NCBI RefSeq assembly: GCF_014596085.1
Contig: NZ_JACCJY010000007.1
Span: forward strand, 62,001 to 126,000
Direction of reading: 5' to 3'
Length of the DNA stretch: 64,000 nucleotides
DNA from: Azospirillum tabaci
GTDB lineage: Bacteria; Pseudomonadota; Alphaproteobacteria; Azospirillales; Azospirillaceae
Of this stretch, positions 10,166-18,535 are shown piece by piece. The notes beneath the pieces are model-generated. The model did no database searches. It had not been told where the DNA came from and saw nothing but the letters and a program-made list of their open reading frames with translations. The position numbers were made by a program, and so were the translations under genes. Position 1 is the first letter of the stretch, and each line of letters opens with the position of its first letter.

Positions 10166-10926
10166 TGGCACCGTTTCTCTCCCCCTGGCTGCAAGGTTTC
10201 CGGCCGGTTTCGGCGCCGCGCCACACCCTGCTCTGCTTCCCCTACGCCGGGGCTGGAGCCGCCGTCTTTCGTGAGTGGGCGCCGGACGTCGGGCCGGACA
10301 CAGAACTGTTGGCCGTGCGCCTGCCGGGGCGGGAGAGCCGCATCGGCGAGCCGCCGCTGCGCCGGACGGAGGACGCCGTGCCTGCCATCCTGACCGCGCT
10401 GAAACCGCTCGCGGACCGGCCCGCGATCCTGTTCGGCCACTCCCTGGGCGCAGCGCTGGCCTACGCCACCGCCCGCGCTCTGGTTGCGCGGGGGCATCCG
10501 CCCGCCCTGCTGGCCGTATCGGGGCGCCGGGCGCCGCACCTGCCGTCGTGGAGGCCGCCCATCCAGGGTCTGGACGAGGCAGCCTTCCGTGCCCGTCTCG
10601 CCGCGCTGGGCGGCACTCCGCCGGAGGTGCTGGCCTGCGACGATCTGATGGAACTGATGCTTCCCATGCTGCGGGCCGACTTCGCCATGTCCGAGGCCTT
10701 CATCGAACACGATCCGCCGCATCTTCCGGTGCCGATCCTGGCTTTCGCCGGGACGGAGGATACCGAGGCCATGGTGGAGGAAGTCGCCGGGTGGGAACGG
10801 ATCGCCGGAGCGGGATTCACGCTGCGCACGCTTCCTGGCGGCCATTTTTTCCTGCAGGAGCACCGTGCTTCGATTGTCTCAGCTTTGATGGAGTCGGTGT
10901 TGCGGAACAAACAAAAGAACCAATGA
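10165..10926 (+). CDS. Type II thioesterase (GrsT/RifR-like)
   Basis: 253-residue alpha/beta hydrolase that removes wrong or stalled acyl groups from carrier domains of the peptide synthetase. Catalytic residues are S93 in GHSLG, probable D199 (AGTEDTE) and H227 (GGHFFL). The N-terminal FPYAGAG motif is typical of stand-alone NRPS/PKS thioesterases. The start codon shares one base with the upstream stop (TGATG). Because the synthetase ends in a reductase, this enzyme is probably for proofreading rather than product release. Last gene of the operon; a hairpin with a short T-run follows. Confidence 0.9.
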   Translation: MAPFLSPWLQGFRPVSAPRHTLLCFPYAGAGAAVFREWAPDVGPDTELLAVRLPGRESRIGEPPLRRTEDAVPAILTALKPLADRPAILFGHSLGAALAYATARALVARGHPPALLAVSGRRAPHLPSWRPPIQGLDEAAFRARLAALGGTPPEVLACDDLMELMLPMLRADFAMSEAFIEHDPPHLPVPILAFAGTEDTEAMVEEVAGWERIAGAGFTLRTLPGGHFFLQEHRASIVSALMESVLRNKQKNQ

Positions 10927-10986
10927 CTCTTTCTGATGGCAAATCCTTTGACGAAGACAACCGTATTCGTTAGCCCATAAGACGGT

Positions 10987-11013
10987 GCCGTCGGCGACCA
11001 CCGGCGGCGTTTT
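10987..11013 (+). terminator. Probable intrinsic terminator after the NRPS operon
   Basis: An 8-bp GC-rich stem (10987-10994 with 11001-11008, one G-U pair) and six-base loop are followed by G then TTTT at 11010-11013, about 60 bases after the thioesterase stop. The T-run is short, so efficiency is uncertain. Confidence 0.55.
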
Positions 11014-11119
11014 CGGAGCGGGCCGTCCCTTCGGGGCCGACTGTCGCCGCGTATCATCCGGTGCGCGGCGTTCATTGCTGATTTTCTCTCGACAACGTCC
11101 ATTTTTGGAGCACCACAGC

Positions 11120-11770
11120 ATGGTCAGTGAGAAGGAAACACCCGGCGGCAAGGCCAAGCCGGAAACAACGGTCGCCCCGGCCCCCACCCCGGCTCCGGAG
11201 GCCGTGACGGCCGCTCCGGAAACCGCCGGCACAACCGCCAACACGGCCGAAGCCGCACCGGAAACCACCCCGGCCGCTCCGGTCGCCACCGAGGCGCAGG
11301 CGGCGGAGATCATCCGCAAGCATGTGCTGCTGTCCGCGGCGGCGGGGGTCATCCCGCTGAACTTCGTGGACACCGCGGCTCTCGCCGTCATCCAGCTCCG
11401 CCTGCTCAAGGAGCTGTCGGAGCTGCACGGCGTCGATTTCCGCGGCGACATCGGCCGCTCCGCGGTCGGCACGCTGTTCGCCACGGTCGCCCCGACCGCG
11501 CTGGCCGGCGGCCTGCTCGGCTCCATGGCGTTCAACATGGCCCTGCGGTCGGTGCCGGTGATCGGCACGGTGACGCGGCTGGCCACACAGCCGGCCTTCA
11601 ACAGCGCCTTCACCTACGCGCTGGGCAAGGTCTTCCAGCAGCACTTCGCGTCGGGCGGCACCTTCCTGACCTTCCAGCCGGAAAAGGTGAAGACCTATTT
11701 CCGCGAGAAGTTCGAGGAGGCCCGCCGCCGCAAGGGTGCCGCGCCGGAGGCCGCCGAGGCCGCGGCCTGA
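11120..11770 (+). CDS. DUF697 (YcjF-like) membrane-associated protein
   Basis: 216 residues. The first 60 are a Pro/Ala/Thr/Glu-rich disordered stretch. From about residue 60 comes a DUF697-type segment (AAGVIPLNFVDTAALAVIQLRLLKELSELHG) with hydrophobic helices, and then a basic C-terminus. A GGAG sits nine bases before ATG 11120, which favours this start over an earlier in-frame GTG. Proteins of this family are usually membrane-associated and sit near GTPases or stress genes; no biochemical function is established. It may be transcribed with the two downstream genes. Confidence 0.8.
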   Translation: MVSEKETPGGKAKPETTVAPAPTPAPEAVTAAPETAGTTANTAEAAPETTPAAPVATEAQAAEIIRKHVLLSAAAGVIPLNFVDTAALAVIQLRLLKELSELHGVDFRGDIGRSAVGTLFATVAPTALAGGLLGSMAFNMALRSVPVIGTVTRLATQPAFNSAFTYALGKVFQQHFASGGTFLTFQPEKVKTYFREKFEEARRRKGAAPEAAEAAA

Positions 11771-11890
11771 CCGCAGCACCCGGACGCCACCGCAGACCGG
11801 GAGGACGGGCGGGGACGCCTCCGCGCTTCCCCGCTCCCCTCCGGCCGCCGTCACCCTTCCGCCCTGCTCCCCTTCCAAGGCCGGACGCGC

Positions 11891-12088
11891 ATGCCCCTCG
11901 TTCTCGTCATGCTCTATCTCCTCGCCTGTCTGGTGTGCGCCGTCATGGGCCGCAACACCACGATCGGCTTCATCGGCCATTTCCTGCTGGCCCTCTTCCT
12001 GACTCCACCGGTGAACTTCGTGATCCAGGCGGTGGGCCGCCCCAGCATGCGGGAACGTGAGAAGATGCTGACGACGAGACCGCGATGA
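11891..12088 (+). CDS. Small hypothetical membrane protein
   Basis: 65 residues with two predicted hydrophobic segments (residues 2-19 and about 26-47) and a charged tail (MREREKMLTTRPR). An AAGG lies about ten bases before the ATG. The stop overlaps the start of the SPFH gene by four bases (ATGA), so the two are probably co-translated and may work together. I do not recognise the family. Confidence 0.65.
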   Translation: MPLVLVMLYLLACLVCAVMGRNTTIGFIGHFLLALFLTPPVNFVIQAVGRPSMREREKMLTTRPR

Positions 12089-13197
12089 CCACGCTGGACC
12101 AGTCCGCCGGGGACGGCGTCGCCCGCATCCCCTTGGGGCAGCGCGCCCGCCTCTGGCTGAGGCGGCGCAGCGTGTCGATCTATGCGCTGGCGCTGACGCT
12201 GATCCTGGGCTTCCTCGCCATCGCCCCCGCCGTCTTCGTCGAGGTGCCCTCCGGCCATGTCGGCGTGCTGTGGCTGCGCTTCTTCGGCGGCACGGTCACC
12301 GACCGGGTCTACAGCGAGGGCACCCACCTGATCTTCCCGTGGGATCGGGTGACGATGTACGACGTGCGCCTGCGCACCGACACCCGCACCTACGAGGCGG
12401 TCGCGGCCAACGGCATGTCGATGACGGTGAACGTGGCGCTGCGCTACCGCGTCAATCCGCCCGCCGCCGGCCTTGTCCACAAGCTGGCCGGGGACGACTA
12501 CGCGGAAAAGCTGGTGCATCCGGAGATCGCCAGTCTCGTCTACGAGTTCGTGTCCAAACACAATCCGGAGAATTTCTACTCGATCAACCGCGCGGACATC
12601 CAAGGCTTCCTGCTGAGGGAGGCCCGCCAGCAGTTCCCCACCCCACCGACCGATCTGCAAGCCTTGAAGCTGCCACCCGGCACGACGGCGGAGGACTACA
12701 ACTCTGTGATGATCCGGATCGAGGACGTGCTGGTGGCCGGGGTCAGTTTCCCGCCGCTGGTTCGTCAGGCCATCGACCGCAAGATCGAGCAGCAGCAGAT
12801 CATGGAGGAATACGACTTCCGCATCGCCCGCGAGGCCAAGGAGCGCGACCGCAAGCGGATCGAGGCGGAGGGCGTGCGCGACTTCCAGGACATCGTCGCC
12901 CGCAACATCACGCCGGAATATCTGCGCCTGCGCGGCATTGAGGCGACGCGGGCCTTCGCCACCTCCTCGAACGCCAAGACCATCATCATCGGCGGGCGCG
13001 ACGGTCTGCCGGTCATCCTGAACACTGGGGACGACGCCAAGTCGGGAACGGCGACCGCCACCGGCACCACCGCCAAGCCCCCCCACGAGACCGCCGCCAA
13101 GGAACCGGACAGGTTCGGTGCCCGCCTGTCCACCCTGGACGAGCCGCCGGCCGAGAACACCGCGCCGGAAGCACCGCCGGACGCCGCCGGGCGCTGA
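12085..13197 (+). CDS. SPFH/Band 7 domain protein (prohibitin-like)
   Basis: 370 residues. An N-terminal transmembrane helix (about 31-52) is followed by an SPFH domain starting VEVPSGHVGVLWLRFFGG. A charged coiled-coil region follows (about 235-275, IEQQQIMEEYDFRIAREAKERDRKRIEAEG), and the tail is disordered and rich in Thr, Ala and Pro. Such proteins form oligomeric scaffolds at the inner membrane and affect protease or membrane-domain organisation. The preceding overlapping small membrane gene is a candidate partner. Specific role unknown. Confidence 0.85.
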   Translation: MTTLDQSAGDGVARIPLGQRARLWLRRRSVSIYALALTLILGFLAIAPAVFVEVPSGHVGVLWLRFFGGTVTDRVYSEGTHLIFPWDRVTMYDVRLRTDTRTYEAVAANGMSMTVNVALRYRVNPPAAGLVHKLAGDDYAEKLVHPEIASLVYEFVSKHNPENFYSINRADIQGFLLREARQQFPTPPTDLQALKLPPGTTAEDYNSVMIRIEDVLVAGVSFPPLVRQAIDRKIEQQQIMEEYDFRIAREAKERDRKRIEAEGVRDFQDIVARNITPEYLRLRGIEATRAFATSSNAKTIIIGGRDGLPVILNTGDDAKSGTATATGTTAKPPHETAAKEPDRFGARLSTLDEPPAENTAPEAPPDAAGR

Positions 13198-13231
13198 CGC
13201 CCGACGGGGCCGCCGTTTCCAAAGGAACCGG

Positions 13232-14338
13232 CTATTCGGTGGCCTCGGCGAGGGTCCGGGCGAAATCGCGCTCCATCTCGTCCAGCAGACGGATCACCTC
13301 CGCCGAGGCCCGTTTCATCTCGGCGGCGTGGCGCTCGGCCTCCGTGCGGTTGCCGGCGTGGAGGGCGAGCAGCGCCTCGCGGCCCGATTCGTGGACGGTC
13401 CGATGCGGGGTGGCCATGCCCTTGTAGGTGGACAGGCGCATCGTCCTGGGATCGTTCACGCTGTCGTACCAGCGACCCAGGCGGCAGGAGTGATGGGTCG
13501 ACAGGTCCGCCGGCAAAAGCGTGCGTTGGCCGCCCACCGCCTCCATGATCTTGTCCACGAAGGCGAGATGGTCCTGCTTGGCCAGCCGGACCAGTTCGCA
13601 CACCCCGTCGCGGCTCATCCGGTCCACCTCCTCGCGGCCGATCTTGCGCTCGTCGAAGCGGATGTGCAGCCGGTTATCGTGCCGCGCCACCACCGACCCG
13701 CGCAGGGACAGCTTGTAGCCGGGAAGCGACACGGTGCCCTGCCCGCCGGTGGGCGCCGCCCCCTTCGTCTCGGCGTAGCAGCCGCATTCGGAGATGTCAC
13801 GGACGAGCGCCGGCGTCTGGTCCACGCTGCCGTCCAGCAGGACCGGACGGCGGCGCGTGTGGCGCCGGTTCGCCAGATCGGAGGAGGTGCGTATGGCCCG
13901 CGCCAGCAGCGACGCCAGGGTGTCCAGCGCCTCCTGCATGCGGTTGGCGCTCTCGCCGACGGTGTAGGCCACGGTGGTGGCGCGCTGCGTCTCGCCGCCG
14001 ACTTCGGTCATCCGGCTGGCGATGCCGCGGAAGATGCCGGCGACCTCGCCGATGTTGCGGGCGATCTCGCGCGAGGCGGAGGACTGCTCCTCCACCGCCG
14101 CGGCGATGGAGGAATTGATCTCCTGCATGGTGGTGATGGTGGTGGCCACGCCGTCCATGCTGATGATGGTCTGCTCCGCCACCGCCTGGATGGCGCCGAC
14201 CTTGGCGGCCATCTCGTCCGCCGCCTTGGCTGACTGCCCGGCGAGGTTCTTCACCTCCGTGGCCACGAGAAGGGCTTCCGGCATGGCGATGTTTGTATTC
14301 TGTAATGAAGAAGGGCAAACCGATAACATCTCCACCAC
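13232..14338 (-). pseudogene. Chemoreceptor remnant: C-helix of MCP domain, PilZ, CZB zinc-binding domain
   Basis: The frame opens at a GTG at 14338 (next ATG 14284) but homology starts abruptly at VATEVKNLAGQSAKAADEM, the descending helix of the methyl-accepting signalling hairpin. The sensor, membrane helices, HAMP and the hairpin tip (normally [18 protein letters not shown]) are absent. What remains is a PilZ-like domain (RRHTRRRP ... DISECGC) and a CZB chemoreceptor zinc-binding domain (DHLAFVDKI ... HHSCRLGRWYDS ... PHRTVHESG) with its Cys and His ligands. The upstream DNA is AT-richer and no ribosome site fits. It is probably a decayed or rearranged receptor gene, though a short CZB/PilZ protein could still be made. 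Confidence 0.6.
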
Positions 14339-14631
14339 ACTGAAGGTACCTCGAAAAGGAATTCGCGTGCGACATGCTGTCCCACTTCATGATTAACAGA
14401 TGGTTTACCTTGCGCAACGCGCAGCACGGGCGCAATGAATAAGCATTGAAATACAATCACTTTCCTCGGGACGGCTGGCGGAAGTCGCAACGGCACCTTC
14501 ACATTGCTGATTCCCGTACGTCCCGGGGTTGATAAAATTATTTGTTACAAATACGCGACAAAGGTTACCAATGCGCCGCCTTCCCGGTGCCTCCGGGACG
14601 ACCCGACGGTTTTTCAAGGAGTTTTCGGCCG
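14339..14631. other. AT-rich intergenic region between receptor remnant and receptor gene
   Basis: This 293-base stretch is clearly poorer in GC than its surroundings. It contains a palindrome ATTTGT-T-ACAAAT at 14540-14552 and a TTGATA at 14529-14534. Either could belong to the promoter of the downstream chemoreceptor, but no convincing -10 was found. Confidence 0.4.
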
Positions 14632-16626
14632 ATGAATCCCCTCCGCACGCTCAGCCTTGCGACGAAGCTGACCATTCTGTGCACGCTCGGCCTGATTGCC
14701 CTGTCCGGCGCGCTGACCTACGCGACGATCGCCAAGGTTACGGCCAGCATTGGCAAGGACGCGGCGGAGCGGAGGGAGCAGGCGATCACCAACTTCCGGA
14801 TGCTGCTCGACCAGCGGGGGTCCGAGTACCGGCTCAGGGACGGCGCGCTGTACATCGACGATGTCAAGCTGGACGGCGCGAACGACATCGTCGACACCGT
14901 CCGCAGCGTGACCGGCGGCGTGGCCACCATCTTCCGCGGCGACACCCGCGTGGCGACCAACATCCACAACCCGGACGGCAGCCGGGCCGTCGGGACCAAG
15001 CTGGCCCGCGGCCCCGTCTACAGCGCCGTCATCGACGGGAAGGAACCTTTCCGCGGCGAGGCCGACATCCTGGGCGAAGCCTACTTCACCGCCTATGATC
15101 CGATCGTCGACCAGAACGGCGAGGTCATCGGCGTCCTGTTCGTCGGCCTGAAGAAGAGCATCGCGTTGCGCGTGCTGGACGAGGTGGTTCCCAACATCAT
15201 CCAGTTGGCGGCGGTCGTCACCGTCGGCATGGCCCTGGTGATGCTTCTGGTGGTCCGGCGCCAGTTCCGCACGCTGGACCAGATCCGCGGCACCATGTTC
15301 CAACTGGCCGACGAGCGTTACGAGGTGACGGTGCCCGGCCTGGACCGCCAGGACGAGATCGGAGCCATGGCCAAGACCGTCGAGGTCTTCCGCCAGAAGG
15401 GCATCGACAACCAGCGCCTGCGCGAGGCGCAGGAGCGCGAGCGCCGCGAGGCCGAGGCCGCCAAGATTGCCGCCCTGGAGTCCATGGCCCGCACGGTGGA
15501 GCAGGAAACCCGCACCGCCGTGGACCGTGTCGCCGAGCGGTCCGTCTCGATGGACAGCAACGCCCAGGCGATGGCCAGCTCGGCCGAAACCGTCTCCGCC
15601 AACTCGCAGAGCGTGGCGGCGGCGGCGGAACAGGCGCTGGGCAACGCCCAGGCCGTGGCGGCGGCCACCGACCAGCTCACCGCCTCCATCGCCGAGATCA
15701 CCGGGCAGGTCACCTTCGCCAGCCAGATTTCCCGCCGAGCGGTGGAAAGCGGCCGCAAGACCGAGGATGTGGTGCTTTCCCTGTCCGAGGCCATCGGCCA
15801 CATCGGGGAGGTCGCCACCTTCATCCAGGACATCGCCAGCCAGACCAACCTGCTGGCGTTGAACGCCACCATCGAGGCGGCGCGGGCCGGCGAGGCCGGC
15901 AAGGGCTTCGCCGTGGTGGCCCAGGAGGTGAAGAATCTCGCCACCCAGACCTCGAAGTCGGCGGAGGAGATTTCCCGCCAGATCACCGACCTGCAGAGCA
16001 TGACCGCCGGTGCCGTCGACGCGGTGCAGGACATCGGGCGGACCATCACCGAAATCGACGGGGTCGCCAGCAGCATCGCCAGCGCCATGGACGAGCAGGG
16101 TGCCGCGACCAGCGAGATTTCCCGCAACGTCGGCCAGACCGCCGCCGCCGCTCAGGAGGTGTCGTCCCGCATCGCCCATGTGTCGGAGGAAGCGGCGGTG
16201 ACCGGCAGTCGCGCCGACGAGGTGCGCCGGGTGGCGTCCGACGTGGCGGGAAGCATCGACCATCTGCGCGAGATGCTGGTCCGCGCCGTCCGCACCGCCA
16301 CCCCGGAAGTCGACCGCCGCCGCGCCCCGCGGTTCGAGGTCAACCTGTCCTGCACCATCGCCGGGGCGGTGGGGTCGCTGACGGGCCAACTCACCAACCT
16401 GTCGGAAGGCGGCGCCACCATCCGCGGCCTGGACCGGATGCAGGTGGGCAGCCGCGGTGTGCTGACCATCCCCGGCTGCACCGTCTCCATCCCCTTCGCG
16501 GTGCTGGGGGGCAAGGAGCAGGACCTGCATGTCCGGTTCGAGATGACCCCGGACGTCACGGACCGTTTCGCCACGGACTTTCAACGCCTCACCGCGGGCC
16601 TGCACCCGCTTCCGGCGGTCGCCTGA
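14632..16626 (+). CDS. Methyl-accepting chemotaxis protein, single Cache-HAMP-MCP-PilZ
   Basis: 664-residue transmembrane chemoreceptor. TM1 lies near residues 10-30, a periplasmic single-Cache sensor spans about 40-185 ([17 protein letters not shown] ... [25 protein letters not shown]), TM2 is near 195-218, then comes HAMP. The full signalling hairpin has the canonical tip [20 protein letters not shown] and the [15 protein letters not shown] stretch. A C-terminal PilZ domain follows ([10 protein letters not shown] ... LSEGGATI), so the receptor may bind cyclic-di-GMP. The AAGGAG about ten bases before ATG 14632 sets the start. PilZ-tailed receptors are a known Azospirillum trait. Ligand unknown; Cache domains of this type often sense small organic acids. 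Confidence 0.92.
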   Translation: MNPLRTLSLATKLTILCTLGLIALSGALTYATIAKVTASIGKDAAERREQAITNFRMLLDQRGSEYRLRDGALYIDDVKLDGANDIVDTVRSVTGGVATIFRGDTRVATNIHNPDGSRAVGTKLARGPVYSAVIDGKEPFRGEADILGEAYFTAYDPIVDQNGEVIGVLFVGLKKSIALRVLDEVVPNIIQLAAVVTVGMALVMLLVVRRQFRTLDQIRGTMFQLADERYEVTVPGLDRQDEIGAMAKTVEVFRQKGIDNQRLREAQERERREAEAAKIAALESMARTVEQETRTAVDRVAERSVSMDSNAQAMASSAETVSANSQSVAAAAEQALGNAQAVAAATDQLTASIAEITGQVTFASQISRRAVESGRKTEDVVLSLSEAIGHIGEVATFIQDIASQTNLLALNATIEAARAGEAGKGFAVVAQEVKNLATQTSKSAEEISRQITDLQSMTAGAVDAVQDIGRTITEIDGVASSIASAMDEQGAATSEISRNVGQTAAAAQEVSSRIAHVSEEAAVTGSRADEVRRVASDVAGSIDHLREMLVRAVRTATPEVDRRRAPRFEVNLSCTIAGAVGSLTGQLTNLSEGGATIRGLDRMQVGSRGVLTIPGCTVSIPFAVLGGKEQDLHVRFEMTPDVTDRFATDFQRLTAGLHPLPAVA

Positions 16627-16659
16627 GGCGGCAGGCTTCAAGCCTTGCGGCGTGACCGA

Positions 16660-16917
16660 TCAGCCCGGTTTGCCCGCCTCCCGATTGCGGGGCCGCTTGC
16701 CGGCTTCCTCCTTCGGGGTGGGTGGGGCCGCGTGCTGGTCGGGAAGGTCACGCCTCTGGCCGGTGTCCGCCCCGACCGTCTCCGTGACCTCCGGTCCGTC
16801 GGCGGCGCTTGCGGGCGCCCCTTCGGGAGCCCCGCCGGACACGCCCATTCCCTGGCCGGCGCGCCCCGGCGTGACCGGTCCGCCACCCTTGCGATGGTCG
16901 CGCTCCGTGCCGTTCAT
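16660..16917 (-). CDS. Small hypothetical Gly/Pro-rich protein overlapping the DUF4142 gene
   Basis: 85-residue frame beginning at an ATG that overlaps the DUF4142 stop (ATGA), suggesting translational coupling. It starts MNGTERDHRKGGGPVTPGRA and ends EEAGKRPRNREAGKPG: hydrophilic, low-complexity, probably disordered, with no membrane segment. The overlap and the orientation support it. The composition is also what random GC-rich DNA gives, so its reality is uncertain. Confidence 0.45.
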   Translation of the reverse strand: MNGTERDHRKGGGPVTPGRAGQGMGVSGGAPEGAPASAADGPEVTETVGADTGQRRDLPDQHAAPPTPKEEAGKRPRNREAGKPG

Positions 16918-17576
16918 CGTGCCCGCTCCAGCCCGTGGCCGTGGGTTGCGGCGGACCCGGTGCCCGCAGGCTGGGACAACTGCGCCAGCGGGCTGCCGAG
17001 CGCGCGCAGGTCGCGCGTGTGCATCTGCAGGCCGGGCAACCATTTCGCGGCGAAGGCCCGGACGTCCGGGTCCGTCCCACCCCGGGCCTGCGCGTTGAAC
17101 AGGGCGACCGACATCTCGTGCTCGGCGATCTGCTGCTGCAGATACTGCCGGTCGAACGCGGCTCCCTGAAGCGAGGCCAACGCGTCGGCGACCGCCTGCC
17201 GGCCGGGGTCCGGGGCGGTGGGCGGCGTGACGCCCTTGGCTTGGGCGAGCCGGGCAAGTTCCTGGTTGGCCTGGGTGTGATCGGCGGCGATGCGTCGGCC
17301 GAGTTCGCGCACGGTGGCGCTGGAGGCCTGCCGCTGGGCCAGCGTGCCCATCGCCACCTCGCCAAAGCCGCCGTAGGCCGCCTGGGTCAGGAAGGACTGG
17401 TCCGCCACCGTCAGCGTCGAGGAGGCGCCCGACCCGGCGCTTCCCAGCTGGGATGAGGAGGCACCGGAACTGCCAGCGGAACTGCCTAGGGGCGGCACGA
17501 GACCCGGTTCGCTCGAACAGGCGGCGAGCGTGAGGATGGACACGGCAGCAAAGACCCCGGTTCGCAACGTGGGCAT
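16914..17576 (-). CDS. DUF4142 lipoprotein
   Basis: 220 residues with a lipoprotein signal peptide (lipobox LAAC, C20), so it should be anchored in the envelope. A Ser/Gly-rich linker (residues 35-60) follows. The DUF4142 helical domain starts at SFLTQAAYGGFGEVAMGTLAQRQASS and keeps the family pattern of His residues (AADHTQAN, AEHEMSVALF, LQMHTRDL). A GGGAGGT lies a few bases before ATG 17576, which beats earlier in-frame starts. Domain relatives resemble ferritin-like helical bundles; no activity is established. Confidence 0.85.
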   Translation of the reverse strand: MPTLRTGVFAAVSILTLAACSSEPGLVPPLGSSAGSSGASSSQLGSAGSGASSTLTVADQSFLTQAAYGGFGEVAMGTLAQRQASSATVRELGRRIAADHTQANQELARLAQAKGVTPPTAPDPGRQAVADALASLQGAAFDRQYLQQQIAEHEMSVALFNAQARGGTDPDVRAFAAKWLPGLQMHTRDLRALGSPLAQLSQPAGTGSAATHGHGLERAR

Positions 17577-17869
17577 TCCGACCTCCCGATATGCAATCTT
17601 GCGTTGGGACATACCCGTCCCCCAACAGCCTTTTGTTCTCCTTGTGCCTGGCAATGAGCGTTTTTACGGGTCCCCTGCTCGCATGGACAGGTTGACCACC
17701 GCCATCCTCATAGGATGGACCGCAGGGGGCGCGAGACGGTGTTCAAAGAGGTATGACCCTGCGGCCACCCCTATGAAAGGAGTGCAGCGGCGCTCGGTCT
17801 CGTCGGGCGCCGGCCACGAGAGGGGCGGCCGCCCCTCCCGGCCACGCAGCGCGTGTTCCAGCGGACGTG
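17577..17869. other. Intergenic region
   Basis: 293 bases between the DUF4142 start and the cytochrome stop. It must hold the DUF4142 promoter on the minus strand. No convincing promoter hexamers, gene or terminator was recognised. Confidence 0.3.
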
Positions 17870-18241
17870 TCAGCTGTTCTTCTTCAGGAAGGCGATCAGG
17901 TCCTTGCGGGCCTGCTCGTTCTTCACGCCGGCGAAGGCCATCTTGTTGCCGGGGACGGCGCCCTTCGGATCGGTCAGATACTTGTCGAGATTGCCCTCGT
18001 CCCAGGTGAGCCCGGCGCCCTTCATCGCGTCGGAATACTTGAAGCTCTCGATGGAGCCCGACGGGCGGCCGACCACACCATGCAGGTTCGGGCCGACGCG
18101 GTTGGGGCCGCCGGCCTCGATGGTGTGGCAGGCCTTGCACTGGTTGAACACCTTCTCGCCCGCATCGGCGTCCTGCGCCGAGGCAATGCCGGGAAGGGCG
18201 GCGAACAGGCCAAATGCCAGCACGGCAACACTACGCTTCAT
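17870..18241 (-). CDS. Class I c-type cytochrome (cytochrome c2/c-552-like)
   Basis: 123-residue periplasmic electron carrier. A signal peptide ends near ASA-Q (residue 22). The haem motif is C35-K-A-C38-H39, and M101 in GNKMAFAG is the expected sixth haem ligand. The order GPNLHGVVGRPSG ... FKYSDAM ... WDEGNLDKYLTDP is typical of mitochondrial-like bacterial cytochromes c. The start is ATG 18241, preceded by GAGGAT. It is a monocistronic minus-strand gene. It probably shuttles electrons between a bc1 complex and a terminal oxidase. Confidence 0.93.
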   Translation of the reverse strand: MKRSVAVLAFGLFAALPGIASAQDADAGEKVFNQCKACHTIEAGGPNRVGPNLHGVVGRPSGSIESFKYSDAMKGAGLTWDEGNLDKYLTDPKGAVPGNKMAFAGVKNEQARKDLIAFLKKNS

Positions 18242-18535
18242 TGCACTATCCTCGATTGTCTGTGCCCAAAACACAGGCACGGCTATCCAAGCCCCACAGG
18301 ACGCCCTGTGCTCTTCGCTTAACCACAATCAATATTCGTCGCTTCGGTGCGCGGCGGTTGCCGGTCCGTTACTTGGTCTCGATCATGACAAGCGGCTCGG
18401 GAAACCAGCCGCTACCTCGGCCGGCGTTTTAATCCCCGCATGCTGGTATGCACAATGCCGGGGATGTGCGGAAGGCACACACTGCGACAAAATGCCCGAC
18501 TCTTTTCGAAAATTCTTCGGGATTAAAAATTGCGG
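18242..18535. other. Intergenic region with a bulged inverted repeat
   Basis: 294 bases between two minus-strand genes. An imperfect hairpin (ATCCCCGCAT near 18432 with ATGCCGGGGAT near 18457) has no T-run in the direction of the upstream gene, so a terminator role is only possible. The cytochrome promoter should lie in the right-hand part as listed, next to 18241. Confidence 0.35.

Noticed and set aside
14300-14320. CCGATAA string considered as a flagellar sigma-28 promoter for the chemoreceptor
   Set aside because: No TAAA element at the right spacing, and it is more than 300 bases from the gene start.
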